DNA of 64,000 nt. Origin: Mannheimia haemolytica. Its GTDB lineage: Bacteria; Pseudomonadota; Gammaproteobacteria; Enterobacterales; Pasteurellaceae. Below are positions 49,565 through 57,598 of the stretch, piece by piece; position 1 is the stretch's first letter, and the number at the start of each line of letters is the position of its first letter. Under the pieces are notes generated by a model. It had not been told where the DNA came from and did no database searches. It worked only from the letters and a program-made list of their open reading frames with translations. The DNA lies in assembly GCA_900638155.1 (NCBI GenBank), contig LR134495.1, positions 1,860,001 through 1,924,000 on the forward strand, in the 5' to 3' direction. Position numbers and translations under genes: made by a program.

Positions 49565-49589
49565 CGGTATTATGTAGCAGTTGCACAAA
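49565..49589 (+). repeat. Left terminal inverted repeat
   Basis: 25 bases, perfect reverse complement of 58484-58508; outer end CGGTATTATG, inner end GTTGCACAAA. The following 210 bases to the transposase stop (49590-49799) hold no gene or strong structure that I can recognise. Confidence 0.9.
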
Positions 49590-49799
49590 ACCCGAGATTT
49601 AATCTTAACCGCAGTAAAGTTTCTGATGTCCTTAGCTCCCAAAATAGAGTTAAGGGCATTTCTTTTATCTCATTTTAGCTGATTTCTCCACGTATTACAT
49701 AAAATTTCCTTACCGCAGACGAAGCCAATCCGCTCAACCTTATCAAAGGTAAGCTGATTTCCCTGCACTTAACTTTCAGTTAGTTTTGCAGTTAAAAAA

Positions 49800-50936
49800 C
49801 TAAGCAGCCAACAGTTCTTGCTCGTATCTCATTCGTTCGTTGAGGTTTTTAAAGTAAGCTTGGGAAATTTCTTCGGGACTGAAAGCTGTCATTCCAATTA
49901 GCTCTTGCGAGCGATGATTACCTTGCCAATAGCCCACCCATTCCCTTAATGGCAATACCCATAAGCAACGTTTGAGAATGTCACTGAATAGGTCGCCATT
50001 AGATTTTTGGCGGTTATCTGACATGAACGCTGCTTGATTGGCGTAATGTAAGGCATACTTGTTATCGCATTTGTGATGTACACCACGATGTAAATCACGG
50101 AAACGAGCGTTAAAGGACTCTGCTAAATTGTTGTTGATGCCTTTTGCACTGTAACATTCTTTATGATTCACACTCCAGCGAGTGTAATGGAAATCCAAAC
50201 CTTCATAGGCTGCATTTTCATCACACATAATATCGCTGCCTTGTTTCACGAATTGATGATTTAACGCCAAAACGGTCTTGGCATTTTCAGTGTAGTCCAT
50301 TGCCACGATGGTTCTATTTGAACCCCATAGATTTTCATCATTAGAAGCACGTTGATTTAAGCTAATGATACAACGTTTAGTCGGTCTGAATTTTGGAAAT
50401 TTCCGTCCTTTTTTATCGGCTTTTTGTTTCTGTTTATGGGCGTTTTTAGCGAAGTTAGTTGGACGTAATTTGAAATTAATCCACGCACCGTCTTCGTGAA
50501 TTTCCCCTTGCAATGGCGTTAAATCACGAGTTTTGAATAGGGCTTCACGCAGTTTATGACAAAGTACGAAAGCAGTTTTATAGTTGATGTTTAAATGTCT
50601 GCTAAGGCTGATAGCTGAAATGCCTTTGACTTCATTCGCAAAGAGTAGAATTGCCGCTAGAATATCAACAAACGGTAATTTATGAAAAGCAAATGCTGTA
50701 TTAGTCGTAATATAGAAGTGGCGTTGGCAATGTTTGCAACACCAACGTTTGCGAGATTGAAGAAAATAAGCATTGTGGCGGATTCCGCAATGTGGACATA
50801 CTACGTCCGTAATATCGTTAGAATTTCCCCAGCGGTTGGTTTTTAAAAGTTGAAAGGCTTCGTCTTCGCTTAAACGAAAGATTTGTTTGAGATTTAAATT
50901 TTTAGATTTGCTTGAAAGCAGATAATGCTGCGCCAT
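49800..50936 (-). CDS. IS1595-family (ISXO2-like) transposase, left copy
   Basis: 378 aa from the ATG at 50936; the 10 extra codons to 50966 are not shared with the right copy. An N-terminal zinc ribbon (CPHCGIRHNAYF and WCCKHCQRHF) is followed by the linker LSRHLNINYKTAFVLCHKLRE and the DDE/DDN nuclease: first acid in HEDGAW, second in CDENAAYEG, then NNLAESFNARFRDLHRG. The C-terminus has WVGYWQGNHRSQE. The order matches the right-hand transposase but the sequences differ clearly. It points towards the left end and looks intact. The upstream region (50937-51304) holds its promoter. Confidence 0.88.
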   Translation of the reverse strand: MAQHYLLSSKSKNLNLKQIFRLSEDEAFQLLKTNRWGNSNDITDVVCPHCGIRHNAYFLQSRKRWCCKHCQRHFYITTNTAFAFHKLPFVDILAAILLFANEVKGISAISLSRHLNINYKTAFVLCHKLREALFKTRDLTPLQGEIHEDGAWINFKLRPTNFAKNAHKQKQKADKKGRKFPKFRPTKRCIISLNQRASNDENLWGSNRTIVAMDYTENAKTVLALNHQFVKQGSDIMCDENAAYEGLDFHYTRWSVNHKECYSAKGINNNLAESFNARFRDLHRGVHHKCDNKYALHYANQAAFMSDNRQKSNGDLFSDILKRCLWVLPLREWVGYWQGNHRSQELIGMTAFSPEEISQAYFKNLNERMRYEQELLAA

Positions 50937-51304
50937 AAGTATTCCTTGTGTGTACAAGGTACTCAAAGCTAAACACTAGACATAAAAAATTGCCCACCTG
51001 AATTTCAGGTCGGCTCAAAGCGTTTTTTTAATTGCTTCGAATACCGTACTACACGCCACAGGAATGGCGCTATTAATAACCTTAATAATCAATATCAGGC
51101 ACAGTGTGACTTTAATAAGCCACTATGCTGTGTAATTACAGCAAATATGCTACTTAAAGGAGCATACAGATAAACAAATGGTGTTCTAGCAAATTATTTA
51201 TCTTCAAGATAAAAGAAGATTTGGTAATCGTAGAATAAATTGGGTGCAAGAAAAAAGCAACCTATTTAGGTTGCCTTTGTGAGGACAAGTTATTTCTAAT
51301 TTAT
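50937..51304. other. Gene-free stretch between transposase and cargo operon
   Basis: 368 bases without a convincing gene. It contains small inverted repeats ACCTGA-ATT-TCAGGT (about 50998-51012) and CGCCA-x6-TGGCG near 51055, and the cargo-operon terminator at 51251-51274. The rest presumably includes the transposase promoter; I see no consensus one. Confidence 0.5.
51251..51274 (-). terminator. Terminator of the leftward cargo operon
   Basis: Perfect 8-bp stem GCAACCTA / TAGGTTGC (51257-51264 with 51267-51274). Read on the minus strand it is followed by TTTTTTCTTG, a good intrinsic terminator 31 bases after the last cargo gene. Confidence 0.88.
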
Positions 51305-51805
51305 TTAATCAATACTAACCTGATTTCCTCTAATACTAACAATGTAGTTATGAGTAATATATTCGGCATTACCTGAGAATTTATTACCAACAGAATTTGC
51401 CATAACTCTACATTGTTTTATACCATTTTGATCGGAAATTTCTTTTGATTCAAAAGATGAAAATGCGATGAAGTTACTTCCTCTAGTGGTTTCTTCTGCG
51501 ACCTCACCTAATCCTTCAAGCCCTCTCATAAGACCGTCCCAAAGAGGATTTGAACGGTCAATACCATTTGAAGCACGGTCAAGTAAGTTCTGAGCTAAAT
51601 AATTAACCTGAACATTTTTCCTTCTTACGCCATCATTGATAAATCGGCGAACAGTTTCCTCTACAAGATAATCATCACATTCAATACTTTTTTGAAAAGT
51701 TGGAATGGTTTGTAAAGGAGAAATGGACGGGACTAATACATCAATACTAAACGCTGTTGCGATAACAGGGAAAATATATTTTCCAAATCGATGAAAAGCC
51801 ATCAT
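51305..51805 (-). CDS. Hypothetical cargo protein with N-terminal hydrophobic segment
   Basis: 166 aa. The N-terminus (MMAFHRFGKYIFPVIATAFSIDVLVPSISP) is hydrophobic and could be a signal peptide or anchor. The mature part includes ECDDYLVEETVRRFINDG and LWDGLMRGLEGLGEVAEETT and ends in a beta-rich segment NAEYITHNYIVSIRGNQVSID. Two cysteines could form a disulfide. The first codon overlaps the stop of the upstream 65-aa gene (TAATG), so they are coupled. I recognise no family. It is the last gene of the four-gene leftward operon. Confidence 0.6.
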   Translation of the reverse strand: MMAFHRFGKYIFPVIATAFSIDVLVPSISPLQTIPTFQKSIECDDYLVEETVRRFINDGVRRKNVQVNYLAQNLLDRASNGIDRSNPLWDGLMRGLEGLGEVAEETTRGSNFIAFSSFESKEISDQNGIKQCRVMANSVGNKFSGNAEYITHNYIVSIRGNQVSID

Positions 51806-52002
51806 TATTCTCCTTGCTGTTCAGTTTTTTCAGGTTCTTTTTTTCTTGCATTAGACCACGAGCTAAATAATTCTTTAGGATAAATCAATGCTATTTTTAT
51901 ATATGTTTTTAGGAACTCACCTGAGTTTGCATCAAGATGTTCTGTTCTACGGTGAGCAATATAGCAGCCGACGATAAGATAGAAATAGATAAACTCTTTC
52001 AT
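51805..52002 (-). CDS. Small hypothetical cargo protein
   Basis: 65 aa. It begins MKEFIYFYLIVGCYIAHRR, a short hydrophobic segment, followed by a polar region and a Lys/Glu-rich tail (ARKKEPEKTEQQGE). It may be a small membrane protein. It overlaps the next gene by one base, which supports its being translated. The ribosome binding site is AAGGAAT in the antisense of 52005-52012. Function unknown. Confidence 0.5.
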   Translation of the reverse strand: MKEFIYFYLIVGCYIAHRRTEHLDANSGEFLKTYIKIALIYPKELFSSWSNARKKEPEKTEQQGE

Positions 52003-52060
52003 TTTATTCCTTACTTAATAAGTATTTAATTTATGCGGTTTCAATTTAATTTGGATAGAG

Positions 52061-52588
52061 TTAAAAATTCATAGAGTCAAGAATTTTACAAGGTGATTTT
52101 CTTGTAATAATGATTGGGTTAGGAACATTACCTGTCCCTAAATGCCCTGAATTCACAATATGTAGTTTTTTCCCATTGAGTACGAATTCATAGGTTGAAA
52201 CAACAAGAAGCCCATTATTGTGCGTCGAGGATTCACATTTTTTATATTCTTGATTTTGTTTGAGTTTTATATTGTGAGCTTTTAGTTCTTTTTCTAAGAT
52301 TTCCATTGAGCCATCATGGGTGATTTCATTAGATTGTATTAACGCATTAGCGCTAAGTGTCTTAAAGGTCATTTCATTAGAAGTGTTTAGCTTAATAGGA
52401 GAGTTAGTATTTTTCCCTTGAGATAAATTCACTAAACTGTCATAGAAAGATGAGCCTGTCGCATGGTTATTATTTCCAATTCTATTCTTAAGAAAAACAC
52501 CTTGTGAAATATCTCTAAGCCCATTCGCAACTTCAGCACAAGAGGTTAAACTTAATCCAAGCATGACCGTTGTCAGTAATTTTTTCAT
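52061..52588 (-). CDS. Hypothetical cargo lipoprotein
   Basis: 175 aa. MKKLLTTVMLGLSLTSC is a lipoprotein signal with Cys17 as the lipidation site; the residues after it are Ala-Glu, so outer-membrane sorting is expected. The mature region is polar, Asn/Ser/Lys-rich, with KKCESSTHNNGLLVVSTYEFVLNGKK and a late Cys that may pair in a disulfide. No known family recognised. It lies 15 bases after the secreted-protein gene at 52604 and so is in the same operon. AT-rich codon use differs from the chromosomal genes around the element. Confidence 0.7.
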   Translation of the reverse strand: MKKLLTTVMLGLSLTSCAEVANGLRDISQGVFLKNRIGNNNHATGSSFYDSLVNLSQGKNTNSPIKLNTSNEMTFKTLSANALIQSNEITHDGSMEILEKELKAHNIKLKQNQEYKKCESSTHNNGLLVVSTYEFVLNGKKLHIVNSGHLGTGNVPNPIIITRKSPCKILDSMNF

Positions 52589-52603
52589 TTAAATCGTCCT
52601 CAT

Positions 52604-53065
52604 TTACATTGCACATTGAGCAATGGATTGTTTAAAGCTATAACCATTTTCCGTGATGAAATCGGAAACTAAACATTGGTTATCCTTGCATTCAAATGAA
52701 TATTTGAGCGTTACCTTTGTGCTTTTATCATTTTTCATTCGGAATGCTGCCATCTGTACTTTATCAGCAGCGACTTTAAATTTAGGTTGGCTAGGATTCC
52801 AATCTTGTCCTGCGCCATAAATCGTATATCCTCCTAAGCACAGTGAATCAAAATCCTCTTCTGATTTATCATGCTTTTTAGCCTTTGCAATAACCTTTTT
52901 GAAATCTGGTGTAACGTATTTTTCTAAATGACCGTAAGGGTTATTGATACCACTCTTATGATAAATTTTAGTAAGAGTATCAAGTTTGGCTTGATCCAAA
53001 TTAGATTCAGCAAGCACGTTTGTTGCAATCGTCATTGCCACTAAGGGAAATAATAGCTTTTTCAT
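52604..53065 (-). CDS. Hypothetical secreted cargo protein
   Basis: 153 aa from the ATG at 53065; three codons upstream (53074) are possible but less signal-like. A Sec signal peptide MKKLLFPLVAMTIATNVLA|ES is evident. The mature domain has KIYHKSGINNPYGHLEKYVTPDFKKVIAKAKKHDKSEEDFDSLCLGG and ends with four cysteines in KYSFECKDNQCLVSDFI and AQCAM, suggesting disulfides. It has the look of a small periplasmic lysozyme-inhibitor/DUF-type protein but I cannot assign it. First gene of the leftward operon, divergent from the XRE regulator. Confidence 0.65.
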   Translation of the reverse strand: MKKLLFPLVAMTIATNVLAESNLDQAKLDTLTKIYHKSGINNPYGHLEKYVTPDFKKVIAKAKKHDKSEEDFDSLCLGGYTIYGAGQDWNPSQPKFKVAADKVQMAAFRMKNDKSTKVTLKYSFECKDNQCLVSDFITENGYSFKQSIAQCAM

Positions 53066-53102
53066 CACGCTCAAATCCTTTAATTACATTAAAATTCAGA
53101 AC

Positions 53103-53173
53103 TAGGGAAACGTATTCCTAATTTAGGGAAATTTACCTTCAATTTAGGGAAAATTTCTGCTGATATAGGGAAA
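53103..53173. repeat. Four TAGGGAAA repeats at exact 21-bp spacing
   Basis: TAGGGAAA begins at 53103, 53124, 53145 and 53166, so the period is exactly 21 bp, two helical turns. Units 2 and 3 are preceded by AATT and units 3 and 4 followed by ATTT. A partial fifth copy (GTGGGAAAATT) is near 53200 and an inverted repeat ATTGATG/CATCAAT at 53208-53214 with 53232-53238. All lie in the 215-base gap between the divergent operon and XRE gene. They are probably an operator array. Confidence 0.8.
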
Positions 53174-53280
53174 ATTTGTATGCACTTATGGTATAGTATG
53201 TGGGAAAATTGATGTAGTAACTAACAATGTGCATCAATCTACACTAGTTGTGGGTATGCTAATCAATGAGTGGGTAAACA

Positions 53281-53682
53281 ATGAATATCAATGAAAAAAT
53301 TCGGAAGATACGTGAAACTAAAGCGTGGTCACAAGAGCAAATGGCAGAAAAGTTGAATATGTCATTAAATGGCTATGCCAAGATTGAACGTGGCGAAACA
53401 AAGTTATACTTGGATAAACTAGAACAGATCGCACAGATTTTAGATATTGATATTGTTGAGTTAATTCAATCAGGTGAGAAAAATATCTGCTTTCAGATTG
53501 AATCACCATTAGGTTCTGTGTATCAAGGTGTAGGAGAATCTTCGCTATTGATCGAGATTGAGCGATTGAAGTTGGCTCTTTCCCATGCTAATGAGAAAGA
53601 GAAACTATTGAATAAGCTTTTTGAACAGAAGGATAATGAAATTAAGGCATTGAAAGATTTAATACATTCCTTAAAAAAGTAA
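53281..53682 (+). CDS. XRE-type helix-turn-helix regulator with coiled-coil tail
   Basis: 133 aa. Residues 1-60 are a lambda-repressor-type helix-turn-helix (IRETKAWSQEQMAEKLNMSLNGYAKIERGETKLYLDKLEQIAQIL). Residues 85-133 are heptad-rich and polar (LLIEIERLKLALSHANEKEKLLNKLFEQKDNEIKALKDLI), a likely coiled coil for dimerisation. It reads away from the four-gene secreted-protein operon, with a 21-bp-spaced repeat array between them that is the natural candidate operator. It precedes the 128-aa gene by 75 bases. It resembles plasmid/prophage-borne regulators; the regulated process is unknown. Confidence 0.82.
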   Translation: MNINEKIRKIRETKAWSQEQMAEKLNMSLNGYAKIERGETKLYLDKLEQIAQILDIDIVELIQSGEKNICFQIESPLGSVYQGVGESSLLIEIERLKLALSHANEKEKLLNKLFEQKDNEIKALKDLIHSLKK

Positions 53683-53757
53683 GTTAATAACTTATTTTAT
53701 AGGAATAAATATTATTCATATTAAAAAACAACTAATTATATTTAAAGGAATTAAAAC

Positions 53758-54144
53758 ATGACAGTTAGAACTTGGGATAGTGATTATCCACAAGATTTGG
53801 AGTTACCACCGCAAGATGCTATAGAGTTCAACAAAGAAGCCTATCGAATGGTAAGTAAAGAAACCCCAGATATGAGTGATTTTTTAGCAAGTTTTAAAGA
53901 CTCAAAACAGAAAAACTATACGCATTGCAAAGGAAGACCTGAATTTTATGCTACTTCTTTTTTTAATTCTCTTGATAAAGCTAAAGAGATGTTAGTTTTA
54001 AGACCCAATGCTTTTAGAGGAAAATTTATTGCTGTCGGAACTATTAGACCTGAGCATGGAAAAGGAATTGAGAATCATATGAGTGGGCATATTTCTATGT
54101 GGTTTTATCAGGGGGTTTATCCTGAAGGATTTGTAAGAGCATGA
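53758..54144 (+). CDS. Hypothetical protein, first gene of an overlapping pair
   Basis: 128 aa, no signal peptide or membrane segment. Notable blocks are CKGRPEFYATSFFNSLDKAKEMLVLRP, GKFIAVGTIRPEHGKGIENHMSGHISMWFYQGVYPEGF; the latter is dense in conserved-looking His, Gly and aromatic residues. It starts after AAAGGAATT with ATG at 53758 and its TGA overlaps the next ATG by four bases (ATGA), indicating coupled translation with the 420-aa partner. I do not recognise the family. AT-rich composition suggests acquisition. Confidence 0.7.
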   Translation: MTVRTWDSDYPQDLELPPQDAIEFNKEAYRMVSKETPDMSDFLASFKDSKQKNYTHCKGRPEFYATSFFNSLDKAKEMLVLRPNAFRGKFIAVGTIRPEHGKGIENHMSGHISMWFYQGVYPEGFVRA

Positions 54145-55403
54145 AAAAAATATTATTTTTAGAAACAGACTTCGGTAAGTTATTTTACCATAATGTATAT
54201 GCATTTTATGGTGAACCTGTTGTTTTTACAGCATTTAATGAATATAGACAGTTTTTCTTTTGTTATAGTCTGGGTTTAGATGATGAACAAGAAAATGATC
54301 TATGGCTAATCATGCCTATATCCGAAGATAAAAAGAATCGTTTAGAACAAAAAGATATACCAGTTATCGCAATGATGAAAGGGGATGGGTGTGAACATAT
54401 TAAATTAATTAAATTAAATTTGGAAACAGGAATAAAAGAAGAAAGTTGGATTTCAACTAGAAATTATCCTTATTTAATGCCTAGTGATAATGTTTATATT
54501 ACTGAAAATATTAACTGGGATGATACTCGCCCTTATACTCATAAGATAAGAATTGATGCTAGAAACCTTACAAGCAATAAACTTAATGAAATAACAATGC
54601 TTTTTAGCAATGTTATTAAGTCTATTTTTTCTAAGAATAATGTAAGAGTTAATCTTTTCCCACAAGATGCAATTCACGGTTCTTTTGTTTTTAGAGTAAA
54701 AACAAAATATGAAGGAAACGCAAGACAAGAAGACAGAGATAATTCCTATTCTGATTTATTAGATTTTAATGATATTAATAGATTTGAGGAAATTCTAGAT
54801 AATAAATCTCTTGATATAAAGTCAACTTGGAAATTATTACACCTGATTAAATCTTATAATGGAGTAATTCAATTTATTGATGAAAATACTACAAAAAAAT
54901 TATTAGATATAAACTCTGAACTTGCAGGGAATCTATTAAATTTAGTTGATTCAAAATTAGATAGTTATCTTGATAGTACAATGGTTCCACAAGCTAATGA
55001 TCTTGATAGAATTAAAAAATATTTAGACATACTGAAATCGGATAATGTTGTAACTGAAGATAGACTAGGCGTTTCTGAAAGACAAATTAATTATTATCGT
55101 GATGCTTGTTACTTATTAGGGTTAATTAATGAAAAATATAATTATTTAACTCCAATAGGTAATAGAATAACAGAGATAACAGATCAGAATGAATACTTAA
55201 AGATATTAAAAAGACAGTTCGAAAATTCAGAATGTGGTTACTTATGGATGAAGAATCAGCAAGTTGCGACTATCTTAGACATAGATCCCGATTCCGCTGA
55301 GCAGTTTTTATTAGATAATGCAAGTGGATTAAGTAATACCACTTCTAGAAGAAGAGCATCAACTTTAAAAATCTGGGTTACTAAGTTTAAAACTATTCAA
55401 TAA
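54141..55403 (+). CDS. Hypothetical protein with N-terminal unknown domain and C-terminal winged-helix-like region
   Basis: 420 aa, strongly AT-rich. Residues 1 to about 110 (KILFLETDFGKLFYHNVYAFYGEPVVFTAF) look, from memory, like the DUF6575 type, but I cannot verify this. A middle region around 130-200 ends in IHGSFVFRVKTKYEG. The C-terminal part (DRIKKYLDILKSDNVVTEDRLGVSERQINYYRDACYLLGLINEKYNYLTPIGNRI) reads as a winged helix such as those fused to restriction or regulatory proteins. No nuclease motif is evident. It overlaps the 128-aa gene by four bases and is convergent with the DNA methyltransferase across a strong terminator. Confidence 0.65.
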   Translation: MKKILFLETDFGKLFYHNVYAFYGEPVVFTAFNEYRQFFFCYSLGLDDEQENDLWLIMPISEDKKNRLEQKDIPVIAMMKGDGCEHIKLIKLNLETGIKEESWISTRNYPYLMPSDNVYITENINWDDTRPYTHKIRIDARNLTSNKLNEITMLFSNVIKSIFSKNNVRVNLFPQDAIHGSFVFRVKTKYEGNARQEDRDNSYSDLLDFNDINRFEEILDNKSLDIKSTWKLLHLIKSYNGVIQFIDENTTKKLLDINSELAGNLLNLVDSKLDSYLDSTMVPQANDLDRIKKYLDILKSDNVVTEDRLGVSERQINYYRDACYLLGLINEKYNYLTPIGNRITEITDQNEYLKILKRQFENSECGYLWMKNQQVATILDIDPDSAEQFLLDNASGLSNTTSRRRASTLKIWVTKFKTIQ

Positions 55404-55406
55404 AAT

Positions 55407-55442
55407 AAATAGCATAGTAAATATATTTTTACTATGCTATTT
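55407..55442. terminator. Strong bidirectional terminator in the cargo
   Basis: A 15-bp perfect stem AAATAGCATAGTAAA / TTTACTATGCTATTT (55407-55421 with 55428-55442) with six-base loop sits between convergent genes; the T-rich arms serve both strands. Confidence 0.85.
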
Positions 55443-55443
55443 A

Positions 55444-56121
55444 CTAAGCTTGTAAATTGTTTATTCTGTCTATAGCTAATTTTACTGCTTCTAAAGAAAT
55501 ATCATTTCCCTTGAATTTTCTATTTAAATACGTTGCTGCAATACCAACAAACCCAGAACCACAAAATGGATCTATGACTATATCATTTTCTATTGTACTT
55601 TGTTCAATGAGAATCTTTGCTAAATTAACAGGCTTTTCAGTCGGATATCCTTTAACTATTCTTTTTTCAACTAGAATATCTGGAATAGATAAATTGTTTA
55701 ACTTTCTTTTTCCTTTTTCAAAAAATAAGATAAATTCATATCTAGCTCTATAATGGTAACCCATGCCTATAGCAACTTTATCCCATATAATAGGTTTCCA
55801 AAATTTAAAGCCAACTTTTTCAGCTATAGGTTTTATTATAAACATAGTTTCCTGATCACAAAATAGATAAAAATGGCTATTCTTTTTCAAAACTCGATAT
55901 ATTTCAGTAAATAATTCTTCGAACCGTTGATTGGGGAAAATCTCAAACCATTGGTTACTTGAGGATTTACTTTGCTTTAAACGAGTAGTTGTCCCTACTT
56001 TTCTATGTTTTTCTAGTGATTCATAAGGTGGATCTGTAATAACTAGATCGATAGACGATGCATCCAGAGTTTTTAACCAATCTATAGCATCTTGGTTATT
56101 AATTTCATTGTTATATTTCAT
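55444..56121 (-). CDS. DNA methyltransferase, beta-class, probably N6-adenine
   Basis: 225 aa. Motif IV DPPY occurs near residue 30 (LVITDPPYESLEKHR), followed by the helix LFTEIYRVLKKNSHFYLFCDQ; motif I FCGSGFVG is at the C-terminal end (VIDPFCGSGFVGIAATYLNRKFKG). This IV-before-I order is the beta class. Short length and lack of a large target-recognition region resemble phage or orphan methyltransferases; an N4-cytosine specificity cannot be excluded. The gene overlaps the upstream repressor by 11 bases. No cognate endonuclease is recognisable, though the unknown convergent pair is a candidate partner. Confidence 0.85.
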   Translation of the reverse strand: MKYNNEINNQDAIDWLKTLDASSIDLVITDPPYESLEKHRKVGTTTRLKQSKSSSNQWFEIFPNQRFEELFTEIYRVLKKNSHFYLFCDQETMFIIKPIAEKVGFKFWKPIIWDKVAIGMGYHYRARYEFILFFEKGKRKLNNLSIPDILVEKRIVKGYPTEKPVNLAKILIEQSTIENDIVIDPFCGSGFVGIAATYLNRKFKGNDISLEAVKLAIDRINNLQA

Positions 56122-56458
56122 TGTTACTTAATTCGCTCAAAATAATTTTTGAAGTTTTCTTCAAAATACGTTTTCCTAATTCATTTACAGAACGATAGTG
56201 ATCAAGTAATTCCGATTCATCTTCATCCAAATCAATTTTATTTTCTTCTAAATACATTTTACCTTTACTTAATAATAACCAATTTAAATTGATGTTAAAT
56301 TTATCAGCAATTTTTGATAGAAATTCTGAACTTGGTTCACGCTCACCACTAAGATAGTTATGTAGAGTTCTTAAAGGTATATCTACTAGTTCTGCAAATG
56401 CTTTAATTGAAATGCCTTGTATCTCAATCACAATCCGTAATCGTTCTCTAATGCTCAT
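56111..56458 (-). CDS. XRE / CI-like repressor
   Basis: 115 aa from the ATG at 56458; ten extra codons to 56488 are less likely. The helix-turn-helix is MSIRERLRIVIEIQGISIKAFAELVDIPLRTLHNYLSGEREPSSEFLSKIADKFNINLNWLLLSKGKMY, the pattern of phage CI/Ner-type repressors with the N-W-L-L-x-x-K/G-x-G-x-M-Y ending. The C-terminal part is acidic then helical, with no peptidase domain. It is directly upstream of and overlapping the methyltransferase gene, so it probably controls it. It is divergent from the right-hand transposase, whose promoter it could share and repress. Confidence 0.8.
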   Translation of the reverse strand: MSIRERLRIVIEIQGISIKAFAELVDIPLRTLHNYLSGEREPSSEFLSKIADKFNINLNWLLLSKGKMYLEENKIDLDEDESELLDHYRSVNELGKRILKKTSKIILSELSNNEI

Positions 56459-56563
56459 TTTGGCACTCCTTATTGACAAAAAATGCAATTTATGGCATCA
56501 TCAAAATATAAAAATGCCCAATATGGCATTATAACTATTTTTCAAGCAAACTGTAAATCTGTT

Positions 56564-57598
56564 ATGACCCAGCACTTCCTTTTAACCAGCAAAGCTCGAA
56601 CGCTTTCGCCTATCAAGATAGCTTGTCTATCTGATGCGGAAGCGTTTTCAATGCTATGCGATATTCGTTGGGGAAGTGAAAAGCATGTCGTATGCCCTAA
56701 ATGCGGTGTACGACATCAAGCCTACTTTATCTCTACTCGCAAGCAGTGGCGATGCAAACATTGTAAGCATACCTTTAGTATTACCTCAGGGACGATTTTT
56801 GCGAATCATAAGCTGCCGCTTCAAACCTATCTATTTGCTATCGCCTTATTTGTAAATGCGGTAAAAGGGATTTCCGCTTGCCAGCTCTCTCGTGATTTGA
56901 ATGTACAGTACAAGACAGCATTTACGCTGGCTCATAAGATTCGTGAAAGCCTGATTGTACAACGAGAGCTATTCCCCCTAGTAGGCGAGGTACATATTGA
57001 TGGAACGTATGTTCATTCCGCCCCTCGCCCAAAGAATAAAAAGGCGGAACGTGTGGATAGACGATTAAAAGAAAATACCAATCCAAACAAGCGTGCGGTA
57101 TTAGTGATGCGTGAGCGTTATTCAGAACAGGAAACATCTTCTAATCCGCAATTAGTGGGTGCAAAGAAAACCATCACTTTCCCTATTCTCTCAGAGAACA
57201 CAGAAGCGGTGAAGAAGTTAGCTCAAGCGTACATTGAGCCAAACAGCCGTATTTATGCGGACGAAAACGCAGCCTACGATGAATTGATGGTGAATTACGA
57301 CCTACAACGAGTAAACCATCAACGTGAATATCGTAGTGATGAAGGCGTTACTAATAACCTTGCGGAAAGTTACTTTGCACGTTTCAAACGTATGTACTAT
57401 GGACAAGTTCACAAAATGAGTAACGTTTATCTTGATAATTATGCCAATGAAGTTGCCTATCGTGAAGATACTCGTAAACTAGATAATTTAACCATTTTCA
57501 ATGATATCACCAGTAAATGCCTCAGTACGTCATCAGATAATGCTTGGAAAGGCTATTGGCAAGGCAATCATAGACAAGTAGAAAGGCTGGTAATGTAA
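56564..57598 (+). CDS. IS1595-family (ISXO2-like) transposase, right copy
   Basis: 344 aa from the ATG at 56564, chosen because MTQHFLLTSKARTLSP aligns with the start of the left transposase; the frame is open upstream to 56483. The zinc ribbon is CPKCGVRHQAYF and WRCKHCKHTF. Catalytic residues are in GEVHIDGTYVHSAP (first Asp), YADENAAYDEL (second Asp) and NNLAESYFARFKRMYYG. A Lys/Arg-rich insert follows the first motif. It ends with WKGYWQGNHRQVERL. Its last base is shared with the ATG of the accessory gene at 57598. It looks intact. Confidence 0.88.
   Translation: MTQHFLLTSKARTLSPIKIACLSDAEAFSMLCDIRWGSEKHVVCPKCGVRHQAYFISTRKQWRCKHCKHTFSITSGTIFANHKLPLQTYLFAIALFVNAVKGISACQLSRDLNVQYKTAFTLAHKIRESLIVQRELFPLVGEVHIDGTYVHSAPRPKNKKAERVDRRLKENTNPNKRAVLVMRERYSEQETSSNPQLVGAKKTITFPILSENTEAVKKLAQAYIEPNSRIYADENAAYDELMVNYDLQRVNHQREYRSDEGVTNNLAESYFARFKRMYYGQVHKMSNVYLDNYANEVAYREDTRKLDNLTIFNDITSKCLSTSSDNAWKGYWQGNHRQVERLVM

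Noticed and set aside
53103..53173. Replication-origin iterons
   Set aside because: No replication initiator or partition gene is present; a regulator gene is adjacent, so an operator array is simpler.
54474..54728. Minus-strand ORF inside the 420-aa cargo gene
   Set aside because: It is a shadow of AT-rich coding sequence on the other strand, with no ribosome site or protein-like pattern.
53758..55403. Classical toxin-antitoxin pair
   Set aside because: The second protein (420 aa) is far larger than usual, and neither protein shows a known toxin or antitoxin motif; overlap alone is not enough.
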